Assembly: GCA_002450075.1 (NCBI GenBank)
Contig: DJYJ01000025.1
Span: 1-23,350, forward strand
Direction: 5' to 3'
DNA from: Clostridiales bacterium UBA6981
GTDB taxonomy: Bacteria; Bacillota; Clostridia; Oscillospirales; Oscillospiraceae
Length of the DNA: 23,350 nucleotides
This document shows positions 7,606-15,230 of this stretch, piece after piece. The notes under the pieces are model-generated. The model was not told where the DNA came from, searched no databases, and was given only the letters and a program-made list of their open reading frames with translations. The stretch's first letter is position 1. Each line of letters starts with the position of its first letter. The position numbers and the translations under genes were made by a program.

Positions 7606-9135
7606 TTACCGGAAATAGATGATCTGCGCGTCATCCGCCGACAGGATCCTGCGGATGGCGGCCTTCTCGCGCATGAAGCGCGACAGGATCGAACGGAAGC
7701 CCAGCGCCTGGATCGTGATCAGCGGCGTCATCGCGACGAGCGCGACCACCCCGAAGGCAAAATCCATCACCGCGTCGGCTCCGCGCAGCGAAACGCAGGC
7801 GCCGATCGCCATGGGCAGGATAAAGCTGCTCGTCAGCGGGCCGCTCGCGACGCCGCCGGAGTCAAAGGCGATGGCGGTGTATAGCTTCGGGACGAAAAAC
7901 GACAGCCCCAGCGAGAGAAGATAACCCGGGATCAGATAGTACAAAAGCGAGAAGCCCAGCAGCAGACGCAGGATCGACAGCCCGATTGAGACGCCCACGC
8001 CGATCGACAGCGCGATGAGCATCTGGCGGCGGGAGACCGTCCCGTCCGTCACTTCCTCGACCTGCTGGGTCAGAACGTGGACGGCAGGCTCGGCCAGCAC
8101 GACCACCATGCCGATGACAAAGGCAAAGCCCAGCAGCGCCTTTTCATTATAAAGCGCCATCATGCGCCCGATGTGGTAGCCAACCGGCATAAAGCCGACG
8201 GAGACAGCGAGCAGAAAAATCACCAGTCCCACAAAGGCGAACAGAAGCCCGAAGAGGATCTGGATGAGCCGCTGCGCCGGCAGGTGCAGCACCAGCTTTT
8301 GCAGCACGGCGAAGAACAGGATCATGAGGAGCAGCGACTTTGCGACCTCCCAGGCCGTCTCGCCGAGCAGCGCCCAGAAGGCGGGAGAAAAATGAAGCTC
8401 GAGAGAATAGTCGGGCAGGGGATAGTTGATCTCGCCTCTTGCCGCGCCGAGACTGAGCAGCAGCACGGCCAGCACCGGCCCGGCCGAGCACAGCGCGATC
8501 AGACCGAAGCTGTTCTCACCCGCGTGGCGGCCGCCGAGGGCCTGTGCGATGCCGATGCCGAGCGCCATGATGAAGGGAACGGTGATCGGCCCGGTCGTGA
8601 CGCCGCCGGAGTCGAAGGCGAGCGGCAGGAACGACTGGCCGCCCCGGGCGATCAGCATGGCAGAGAAGGCGAAGAGCAGCATGTAGAAAAACAGCAGCAT
8701 CGCCGTCAGATCGGTCTTGGTCACGATGCGGATGATCGCGAGGGAGAGGAACAGCCCCACGCCAACGCCGACTGTGACGATGAGCAGCGTGGGATTGACG
8801 ACGGCGCTGATCTGTCCGGCCAGAACGGAGAGATCCGGCTCGGCCACCGTGATCAGCACGCCCATGAGAAAGCAGACCATCACGAGGACGCCCAGCTTTC
8901 CCGACTTGGTCAGACCTTCGCCGATATGGCGCCCCATGGGCGTCATGGCGAGGTCGGCGCCGAGATTGAACAGTCCGATCCCCAGCACCAGCATCAGCGC
9001 GCTGACGAAGAACACCGTGCGCTGCAGCCAGGACAGCGGGGCGAGCGGGGTAAAGGAAAGAATCAGCACAAGCGCCGCTACCGGCAATACCGAAACGAGC
9101 GCTTCTGACAGCTTTGCGAGCAGAGCTTTTTTCAT
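7606..9135 (-). CDS. DUF1538 polytopic membrane protein, internally duplicated
   Basis: A 509-residue, very hydrophobic protein that I assign to the DUF1538 family. Two homologous halves are visible: each has an AEP motif (VLITVAEPDLSVLAGQ near 120 and VVVLAEPAVHVLTQQ near 350) and an FDSGGV motif (FDSGGVTTGPITVPFI and FDSGGVASGPLTSSFI). The paired charged and glycine motifs inside membrane segments look like the two re-entrant substrate sites of a transporter with repeat symmetry, though no transport activity is established for the family to my knowledge. The start has AGGAGGG upstream. Two PII-like genes follow in the same operon. The short soluble C-terminus ends in ILSADDAQIIYFR. A transported substrate cannot be named. 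Confidence 0.83.
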   Translation of the reverse strand: MKKALLAKLSEALVSVLPVAALVLILSFTPLAPLSWLQRTVFFVSALMLVLGIGLFNLGADLAMTPMGRHIGEGLTKSGKLGVLVMVCFLMGVLITVAEPDLSVLAGQISAVVNPTLLIVTVGVGVGLFLSLAIIRIVTKTDLTAMLLFFYMLLFAFSAMLIARGGQSFLPLAFDSGGVTTGPITVPFIMALGIGIAQALGGRHAGENSFGLIALCSAGPVLAVLLLSLGAARGEINYPLPDYSLELHFSPAFWALLGETAWEVAKSLLLMILFFAVLQKLVLHLPAQRLIQILFGLLFAFVGLVIFLLAVSVGFMPVGYHIGRMMALYNEKALLGFAFVIGMVVVLAEPAVHVLTQQVEEVTDGTVSRRQMLIALSIGVGVSIGLSILRLLLGFSLLYYLIPGYLLSLGLSFFVPKLYTAIAFDSGGVASGPLTSSFILPMAIGACVSLRGADAVMDFAFGVVALVAMTPLITIQALGFRSILSRFMREKAAIRRILSADDAQIIYFR

Positions 9136-9178
9136 TCCTGCCCTCCTGAATAGTAATAAGATTCCAAAGTTTGCAGGG

Positions 9179-9195
9179 AAAAGAGCCGCCGGGCT
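9179..9195 (-). terminator. Weak candidate terminator after the RCC1-repeat gene
   Basis: On the minus strand AGCC-CGGC-GGCT is followed by CTTTTCCC, just after the stop at 9198. The stem is only 4 bp and the T run short, so read-through into the DUF1538 operon is possible. Confidence 0.35.
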
Positions 9196-9197
9196 TC

Positions 9198-10655
9198 TCA
9201 GTCGACGGCGAGAGACCAGTCCGCGGTCCCGCCAGCGCCGTTTGCGGTCAGCCCGAAGACACGGACGCTGCCGTCCGATAGAACAACGGCAAAGTGTGTA
9301 CCGCCCGCGGCGATCGCCACGGCGTCGGTCACGGAGGAGAAGTCGACCCTGTCGCTCTCGCGGAAGAAGTGCGCCTGGACGCGCCCCTGCGCATCAAGGG
9401 CCAGGATCGCTGTGGAGCTGGCCGATACCGCGAGGATATCGTGCCAGGCAGAGAGGTCAAAGTTTGTCGACGCCACGCTCCCGTCGCCGAGCACGGCGAC
9501 GGCATAGCCGGTGTTCACGTCGATCGCCTCCGCACCGCGGAGCGCGTCGAGCCCCTTGAGCGCGGGATAGGACCAGACCGAGCCGTCCTCACGCCGCGCG
9601 GCGAGATTGTACGAGCCGCCGGCCACGGCCGTGAGACCGCTCCAGCTCTCGGGCTCGGTGTAATCGTAAAAGCCCGTGCACAGCAGCGTTCCGTCCGCGG
9701 TCAGACCAAAGGTCGCGTAATCCGACGTGGCGATCGCCGTGACGTTCCGCCATTCGGCGGTGGCGCACTGCCCTTCGCTGTCGCGTCCGATCGCGCTGAC
9801 CGTGCCGTCGCTGTGCAGCGCCACGGTGTGATACGCGCCGGCCGCGACGGCCTTGACGTCGTGCAGCGCGCCGACGTCGCACTGGCCGAAGCTGTTGTTG
9901 CCGCAGGCAACGACGGTGCCGTCAGACTGCAGCCCGACGGTGTGATAAAAGCCGACGGCGATGATGTCCTGCGGCAGCGCGCTGCGCGCTTCCTTCAGAA
10001 CAAGCATGCGCTCGCGGTCGGCGCGGCTGAGCCCGTGCAGCATCTCCAGCGCCTCCTCGGCGTCGGGGATGCCGGTCATGGCGACAGCCAGCCGGCGCAG
10101 CCGCTCGCCGCTGTCCCGGTAGGAGCCGAGCAGCTCATACAGCTCGGCCGCACCGGCGGCGTCGTCCTCGCCCTCGAGCACCAGCGCCTTTTCGTAGCGG
10201 CAGGCGTTCACCCGCTCAGGCGCGTCGGAATAGGCGCCCAGCGCGGCAAAGGCTTCCGCCGCGCCGTCCCAGTCGCCCGCGTCAAAGAGCGCCAAGGCGT
10301 GGGCATAGGCGCATTCCGCGGCCTTGTCAGCGGCGTCGGCATAGCTGCCGGCGTTGGCGAAAAGCTCGTGTGCCTCTTCCCACTCGCCGTTTGCCATCAG
10401 GGAAAGCGCGTCGGCATAATCGCACTGGGCGCGATAGCTCTCAGCCAGGGCCTCGTCGTCCACGCGCCCGATCAGACGGCGGGCGGCGGCCGTGTTATTC
10501 GCCGCAAGCAGCTTTTCGATGCGCGCGATGCGCATCTGCGGCATCCGGGCATGCAGGAAAAGTCCCCCGCCGAGCAGTACGAAAAACGCGAGCGTGCTCC
10601 ACAGAAGCATGCGGGCGACGCTGCGGCGCATGGTTTTTTGATTCATTTCATCCAT
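9198..10655 (-). CDS. Membrane-anchored protein with TPR-like and RCC1-type repeats
   Basis: 485 residues. One N-terminal transmembrane segment (about 16-34, MLLWSTLAFFVLLGGGLFL) puts the rest outside the cell. Residues ~40-200 form helical repeats of a TPR-like type, each with a GxYxDA-like turn (NAGSYADAADK, ALGAYSDAPER, LLGSYRDSGER). From ~225 to the end come RCC1-like blades with repeated signatures (AAGAYHTVALHSDGTV, AGGTHFAVVLSDGSV). RCC1 propellers are usually protein-interaction platforms. It starts 12 nt after the MBOAT stop with a GAGGAAGAG site, so it belongs to the acylation operon. No enzymatic motif is seen. A scaffold or recognition role for the acyltransferase pair is inferred. 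Confidence 0.85.
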   Translation of the reverse strand: MDEMNQKTMRRSVARMLLWSTLAFFVLLGGGLFLHARMPQMRIARIEKLLAANNTAAARRLIGRVDDEALAESYRAQCDYADALSLMANGEWEEAHELFANAGSYADAADKAAECAYAHALALFDAGDWDGAAEAFAALGAYSDAPERVNACRYEKALVLEGEDDAAGAAELYELLGSYRDSGERLRRLAVAMTGIPDAEEALEMLHGLSRADRERMLVLKEARSALPQDIIAVGFYHTVGLQSDGTVVACGNNSFGQCDVGALHDVKAVAAGAYHTVALHSDGTVSAIGRDSEGQCATAEWRNVTAIATSDYATFGLTADGTLLCTGFYDYTEPESWSGLTAVAGGSYNLAARREDGSVWSYPALKGLDALRGAEAIDVNTGYAVAVLGDGSVASTNFDLSAWHDILAVSASSTAILALDAQGRVQAHFFRESDRVDFSSVTDAVAIAAGGTHFAVVLSDGSVRVFGLTANGAGGTADWSLAVD

Positions 10656-10667
10656 GTTTTCTCTTCC

Positions 10668-12068
10668 TCAGAAGCGGAAATAGATAAAGGGATTATAACT
10701 CTGCCCGACAAGGAACAGCAGCGAGGCGCCCAGCAGCACGACCGAAAAGACGAGCGCCAGCGCACTGCGCAGTCGCCGGGGCAGCTTTGCCGCGACAGCG
10801 GGAACGACGGGCAGACTCAAAACCCAGGCGATCAGCGGATATACCGTATATTTGCGCACGACGGCGGCCGCCGCGGCGTCGCCCGGACCGGAGACGCCTA
10901 TGCCGAAGAGCGCGCACAGGTGCTGCCCCAGGGCGGGCAGATCCGTGTAGTAGAAGATCACCCAGCCGATGACGGCGATCACAAAGGTGAGCAGCCAGCG
11001 GATCGCCCCGGGCGTTTTCTCCAGGATCGTCTTGAAGACGAAGCGCTCTAAAATCAGCAGGACGCCGAAATAAAGGCCCCAGAGAACAAAGTTCCAGGCC
11101 GCGCCGTGCCACAGACCCGTCAGACCCCAGACGACCAGCAGGTTCAGCACGGTGCGGGCCGTCCCGCGGCGGTTGCCGCCGAGCGGGATGTAAACATAGT
11201 CGCGGAAAAAGCTGCCCAGGGAGATGTGCCAGCGCCGCCAGAACTCCGTGACCGAAAGGGAGGCATAGGGAAAAACAAAGTTCTCCTTGTATGTGAAGCC
11301 CAGTGTCTTCCCAAGACCAATGGCCATGTCGGAATAGGCGGAAAAGTCGAAATAGATCTGCAGAGTATAGAGAAACGCTGCCAGCCACGCGCCGAGCAGA
11401 GAGAGCGGCTCGCCCGTACCGGCAAGCGTCAGCTCCTCGAGCGCAGCGCCGCAGACGTTGGCAAGCAGGACCTTTTTGGCAAGCCCCTTGATAAAACGCT
11501 CCATGCCCTCGGTAAACGCGTCGGGCGTGACGCTCCGTTCGCCAAGCTGATTTTCCACGTCGCCGTACTGCACGATCGGGCCGGCGATCAGCTGGGGGAA
11601 GCAGCTGATATACAGCAGAAGCCGCAGCGGGCTTTTCTGCGCCGGCGCCTTGCCGCGGTAGACGTCCACGGTGTAGGTCAGGATCTGAAAGGTGTAAAAC
11701 GAAATGCCGATCGGCAGCCGCGGCGTGTCCATCCGCCAGGAAAGCGAAAGGAGAGCGGCAACGGAGTTTGCCAGAAAAGCGGAGTATTTGAAATAAACAA
11801 GAAAGCTCAGGGAAGCGACCACGCCGAGCGCGAGGATCAGCTTGCGCGCGGCGCCCTCCTCCCGGCGCGCGATGGCGCGGGCACAGAAAAAGTTGACCGC
11901 GGTGGACAGGATCATCGCAAGGATCCACACCGGCTCACCCCAACCGTAGAACAGCAGCGACATGACGAGCAGCACGCCGTTGCGCCATTTGACGGAGGTG
12001 CGGGCAAAGTACAGCGCGTAGAGAAGCGGGAGGAACAGCAATAAAAAAGTCAGGCTGGAAAAGACCAT
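10668..12068 (-). CDS. MBOAT-family O-acyltransferase (AlgI-like)
   Basis: 466 residues with about ten membrane segments. AlgI-family hallmarks are visible: FYTFQILTYTVDVYRG (124-139), the PQLIAGPI loop, IYFDFSAYSDMAIGLGK (238-254), FWRRWHISLGSFFRDYVYIPLGGNR (about 276-300) and the invariant catalytic histidine H321 in GLWHGAAWNF. The C-terminus YNPFIYFRF is typical. The protein should move acetyl (or other acyl) groups across the membrane to an exported polymer, handing them to a DHHW/AlgJ-type partner, which is encoded just upstream in the same operon. The target polymer is not identifiable because no polysaccharide polymerase genes lie in the window. The start has GAGG 8 nt upstream. Confidence 0.95.
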   Translation of the reverse strand: MVFSSLTFLLLFLPLLYALYFARTSVKWRNGVLLVMSLLFYGWGEPVWILAMILSTAVNFFCARAIARREEGAARKLILALGVVASLSFLVYFKYSAFLANSVAALLSLSWRMDTPRLPIGISFYTFQILTYTVDVYRGKAPAQKSPLRLLLYISCFPQLIAGPIVQYGDVENQLGERSVTPDAFTEGMERFIKGLAKKVLLANVCGAALEELTLAGTGEPLSLLGAWLAAFLYTLQIYFDFSAYSDMAIGLGKTLGFTYKENFVFPYASLSVTEFWRRWHISLGSFFRDYVYIPLGGNRRGTARTVLNLLVVWGLTGLWHGAAWNFVLWGLYFGVLLILERFVFKTILEKTPGAIRWLLTFVIAVIGWVIFYYTDLPALGQHLCALFGIGVSGPGDAAAAAVVRKYTVYPLIAWVLSLPVVPAVAAKLPRRLRSALALVFSVVLLGASLLFLVGQSYNPFIYFRF

Positions 12069-12116
12069 GGCATAAACCTCGTTGAACGGTTTGCCCGATC
12101 GCCGGGCGAGGGGAAA

Positions 12117-13460
12117 TCAGTATTGAAGGTCGAGATAGGCGGACATGCGGGATTGGATGTTGTCGCTGTAAAAGCGGGCGTTCGTGCTCCAAACCACATA
12201 GATGTCGTCCACGTCATAGGCCTTGATATATTCGCCGATATTGGCGCCGGCGAGCGGGACCGAATAGAAATTGTCACGCACGTCGGTCGAGATGATCTGG
12301 TCGTAATACGGCGCGAGATACGGGATCAGCGGGATCGTGAAGCAGTCTCCGACGATGAGCGCGTTGCGCCCGGTGTGGAAGCCGCCCTCGACAAGACGCC
12401 ACGGTCCCTTGTGCCCGCCGAGAAAGCCGACGTAGCCGCCCTCGTACATCGTAAAGATCGTGCGCTGACGGCCGGTGATAGAGTTGAGAAAATAGCTCTC
12501 GGCCGGAGAGATGGCGCTCATGACCTCGATCGTCTCGGCGCCGTAGCTCATCTGGGCCAGCTTGTCCGTCGGGTAGGCGATCCCGTCGTGCTTGTAGGAC
12601 AGATAATAGCGGTACTGGTCGTAATCCGCGGGAGCGATGCCCTGCAGCTCCATCAGCGCGTCCGCCGTAAGACTTGCGGCGATCGCGTGCCAGTGATAAT
12701 CCTGGGTCGGATACAGCGGCGTTTTGCTGTTGTTGAGATACGGGCTGAGGATCGCCATGTCGTCGACGATCGTGATCCCGTCGTCCACCAGCGGCTGCAG
12801 CACTTCGACCAGATCCGTTCCCCAGTCGATGTACTTCGTCTTGCCGATGATGTTGTTGGCGATATCCGCGACCTGCGGCGAGAAGAAGTAGAGGTGTCCA
12901 TCCTCCGGCAGCTTGGCGCGGTAGCGGTTGAGAATGTCGGCAAAGGAGCGCATCGAGTCGGCCGGATAGGAGAAGAGGATCTCCTGGGTGCCGTCCGCGC
13001 GCTCAAGCCAGACGTGAACGGGAAGTGCTTCGACGGACTCTTCGCCGTTTTCCATCTCCTGCGAGACGGCCTCCTCCGGCCCTCCGACGGTCTGCTCGTT
13101 TTCGATGAGCTGCTGGAAGGCGGCGTCCTGCTCCTCGCTTTGCTCCCAGAGACGATCATCCTCGACCACGCCCGTCTCCGGCCCGTCGTCCGGAACGGCG
13201 ACAAGTCCCATGACGCCGTCATGAAATGCCGCGGCGCCGTCACGGAAGAAAAACGCGTCGGAGAGATATTCCTCAAAGCCGTCCATAAAGCTGCCGTCGG
13301 CAAGCGTCGCGGCGCGCAGAGAGGGAAAGGCGCGCAGCATGCGGTTTTCCGATTCGCTCATCCGCTCGCCTTTTCCAACAAAAAGCAGCTCGCCCGCGCC
13401 GAGACAAAACAGCGCCAGGAGGCATATATATATCAATATAAAAGAAAGACGTTTTTTCAA
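12117..13460 (-). CDS. DHHW/AlgJ-AlgX-like acyl-transfer protein with Ser-to-Cys change
   Basis: 447 residues from a TTG start. The N-terminal signal anchor (LKKRLSFILIYICLLALFCLGAG) leads to an extracytoplasmic SGNH-like domain. The family Asp-x-His pair is present as DYHW (254-257). The block that normally reads GDSF is GDCF here (cysteine 373), so the expected serine nucleophile is replaced. An acidic, probably disordered insert spans roughly 90-145. The TTG at 13460 is preferred over the in-frame ATG at 13514: AAAGGATGG lies upstream of it, and the promoter at 13525-13553 would start RNA almost on top of the ATG. It is the first gene of the operon with the MBOAT acyltransferase 48 nt downstream, the usual AlgI-AlgJ pairing. 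Confidence 0.87.
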   Translation of the reverse strand: MKKRLSFILIYICLLALFCLGAGELLFVGKGERMSESENRMLRAFPSLRAATLADGSFMDGFEEYLSDAFFFRDGAAAFHDGVMGLVAVPDDGPETGVVEDDRLWEQSEEQDAAFQQLIENEQTVGGPEEAVSQEMENGEESVEALPVHVWLERADGTQEILFSYPADSMRSFADILNRYRAKLPEDGHLYFFSPQVADIANNIIGKTKYIDWGTDLVEVLQPLVDDGITIVDDMAILSPYLNNSKTPLYPTQDYHWHAIAASLTADALMELQGIAPADYDQYRYYLSYKHDGIAYPTDKLAQMSYGAETIEVMSAISPAESYFLNSITGRQRTIFTMYEGGYVGFLGGHKGPWRLVEGGFHTGRNALIVGDCFTIPLIPYLAPYYDQIISTDVRDNFYSVPLAGANIGEYIKAYDVDDIYVVWSTNARFYSDNIQSRMSAYLDLQY

Positions 13461-13524
13461 GTGAAGACCATCCTTTATGCGCAGCAGGATACGAAAAAGG
13501 CCGCAGCATGTCATACAAAAAATA

Positions 13525-13553
13525 ATTATAGCACTTTCCGCGCTTTACAGCAA
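13525..13553 (-). promoter_or_regulatory. Sigma-70-type promoter of the acylation operon
   Basis: On the minus strand TTGCTG (13548-13553), a 17-nt spacer and TATAAT (13525-13530). Transcription should start near 13518, about 58 nt before the chosen TTG start codon. Confidence 0.8.
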
Positions 13554-13573
13554 GCATTACACTCCCAAACTCT

Positions 13574-13621
13574 ATAACGCAGCGATGCGCCCGACAAGTG
13601 CCAGGCGCATCGCTGCGTTAT
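13574..13621. terminator. Perfect 18-bp hairpin between operons
   Basis: ATAACGCAGCGATGCGCC (13574-13591) and its exact complement (13604-13621) with a 12-nt loop. Further CCCAAA/TTTGGG arms lie outside, interrupted by a small bulge. It is just downstream of the desulfhydrase stop codon and upstream of the acylation promoter, so it can end the leftward operon. It lacks a clean T run, so termination may be weak or the hairpin may have another role, such as 3'-end protection. Confidence 0.6.
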
Positions 13622-13637
13622 GATTTGGGAAGGGCCG

Positions 13638-14591
13638 TCAGTCCTCCATCTTGATGGCAAACAGACCGCCGGCGCCGCCGGAGTGGAGAAACAGGATGTT
13701 CTCCTCCTCGCCGAAGACGCCCTCCTGCGCCAGCTCCAACAGACCGGCGAAGGCCTTGCCGGTATAGACCGGGTCGAGGAAGATGCCCTCGCGCTCCGCC
13801 ATCAGTCTGACGGCGGCGTTCCCGGCATCGGAGGCGATCGCATAACCGGGCCCGCACATATCGCGCAGGAGATAGTCCGCCGGTGTGATCTCCGGCGAGA
13901 TCTCCAGCAGGTCGGCCGTCTCGCGCATGAGGGCGGGCGTGATTTCGTCAAAGGGATCGGTGTCGACCATCATCCCGTGGACGCGTGTTCCGGGCAGATA
14001 CAGCTTGGCGCCGAGCGCGAGACCTGCCATCGTCCCGCCGCTGCCCTCCGCGCAGACGATGTGGTCAACGTGCAGCCCCTGTCCGGCGATCTCCCGGGCA
14101 CATTCCACATACCCCAACGCGCCGAGCGCATTCGACCCGCCGCAGGGGATCTTGTAATACGGCCTACCCATCGCCCGGCCGATCCGGTCCATCTCCGCGT
14201 AGATGTCGGCGTAATCATCGGTGTCGACAAAGCGGACCTCCGTTCCCATCAGTGCTTCGAGCAGCTGATTGCCCACACAGTCGGTCACGCCGCGCTTCTT
14301 GAGCACCAGAATGGCCTTCATGCCCAGCTTTCCCGCAGCGGCGGCGGTGAGCATGGCGTGGTTGGACTGGGCGCCGCCGGTCGTGAAAACGACCTCGGCA
14401 CCCTGCGCCTTCGCGTCGGCGAGGAGGAATTCAAGCTTTCTCACCTTGTTCCCGCCGAGACCGATCCCGGTCAGATCATCGCGCTTGATGTAGATGTTCC
14501 GGCCGAGGAGCCGGCTGATGTTCTCCAGCTTGTGAACGGGCGTCGGGAAAATGCCGAGCGGGATCCGCGGGAAGCTTTCGATCGGTTTCAT
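13638..14591 (-). CDS. PLP-dependent D-cysteine desulfhydrase / ACC deaminase family enzyme
   Basis: 317 residues of the fold-type II PLP family that includes D-cysteine desulfhydrase (D-cysteine to pyruvate, H2S and ammonia) and ACC deaminase. Visible are IKRDDLTGIGLGGNKVRKLE with the PLP lysine K49, the SNHA motif (76-79) that contacts the cofactor and carboxylate, and the glycine-rich phosphate loop CAEGSGGTMAGLALG. The length is normal. The ATG at 14591 is chosen because AAGGAG precedes it and the homologous N-terminus KPIESFPRIPLGIFPTP starts there; an open frame runs further upstream into the previous gene. Sequence alone does not separate D-cysteine from ACC or related substrates. It is the last gene of a four-gene leftward group. 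Confidence 0.9.
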   Translation of the reverse strand: MKPIESFPRIPLGIFPTPVHKLENISRLLGRNIYIKRDDLTGIGLGGNKVRKLEFLLADAKAQGAEVVFTTGGAQSNHAMLTAAAAGKLGMKAILVLKKRGVTDCVGNQLLEALMGTEVRFVDTDDYADIYAEMDRIGRAMGRPYYKIPCGGSNALGALGYVECAREIAGQGLHVDHIVCAEGSGGTMAGLALGAKLYLPGTRVHGMMVDTDPFDEITPALMRETADLLEISPEITPADYLLRDMCGPGYAIASDAGNAAVRLMAEREGIFLDPVYTGKAFAGLLELAQEGVFGEEENILFLHSGGAGGLFAIKMED

Positions 14592-14607
14592 GAGTGCTCT
14601 CCTTCCT

Positions 14608-15210
14608 TCAATCGACGCGGTACAGCACAAAGCCGCCGCGCCTTTCGTATCCGGTGTCCCAAAGCGCGCGGAGATCCAGCCATTCATAGCGGCTGTACGT
14701 CACCGCCTTCACGAGAAAGGCGTCGTCGGTCTCGTCATATCCGTTGATCAAAAACCAGTGCCAGACGTAATCGCGAAAATCCTTGCTGCGATGGTTGAGG
14801 ATAAGCGTCGGGACCGGACACCCCTGATCGATCTGCTGCACGATCGCCGCGCTGGCCGCGTCAAACGGCTCGGTGCCGTCCAGAGGCGTCATGGTAAGGC
14901 GTGTTTCCCCGCAGTCGCGCAGATAGGCAGCATAGCCGTCAATATAAATATCCAGGCGGTCGATGCCCGTCCTGCGCGGGGAGAGATACGGCTTCATCTT
15001 GTAGGCGAAGCGGACATAGTCCCGACGGGTGAGCGTCGCCGCGTTTTCCGGCGCGATCGTTTCAAGTCCGCGGTGCAGCGCAAAATACACGCTGCTGTCG
15101 CAGGCGGTCTCGGCGCCACAGCCGCCGATGCGCATCATAAAGGTCGGGAACCAGTCCTGGTTTCCGCCGTAGGAATCCCCAATGGTAAAGTGTTCAAGCT
15201 CGTGTTTCAT
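14608..15210 (-). CDS. C39-like papain-fold protein, cytoplasmic
   Basis: About 200 residues without signal peptide. A cysteine at 31 in RIGGCGAETACDSS and a histidine at 151 in WHWFLINGYDE match the Cys and His of peptidase_C39-like proteins, and Q18 in GGNQDWF may be the oxyanion-hole glutamine. The start MKHELEHFTIGDSYGGNQDWF at 15210 is chosen on the beginning of conserved-looking sequence. Its ribosome site is poor, so coupling to the DUF4003 gene 20 nt upstream is likely. No ABC exporter or bacteriocin precursor is nearby, so a role in leader peptide removal is not supported. It could act on peptides or be a transglutaminase-like hydrolase; function unknown. Confidence 0.7.
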   Translation of the reverse strand: MKHELEHFTIGDSYGGNQDWFPTFMMRIGGCGAETACDSSVYFALHRGLETIAPENAATLTRRDYVRFAYKMKPYLSPRRTGIDRLDIYIDGYAAYLRDCGETRLTMTPLDGTEPFDAASAAIVQQIDQGCPVPTLILNHRSKDFRDYVWHWFLINGYDETDDAFLVKAVTYSRYEWLDLRALWDTGYERRGGFVLYRVD

Positions 15211-15230
15211 CTTTTTCGGAGCAAACAGCG

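Noticed and set aside
8077..9108. 343-codon plus-strand frame rich in H, D, E, Q and R
   Set aside because: It is the antisense of the DUF1538 membrane gene; hydrophobic codons read in reverse give this charged composition.
9294..11051. 585-codon plus-strand frame
   Set aside because: It spans antisense of both the RCC1-repeat and MBOAT genes and crosses their boundary; no motif.
12123..13577. 484-codon plus-strand frame
   Set aside because: Antisense of the DHHW gene, which has signal anchor, motifs and promoter.
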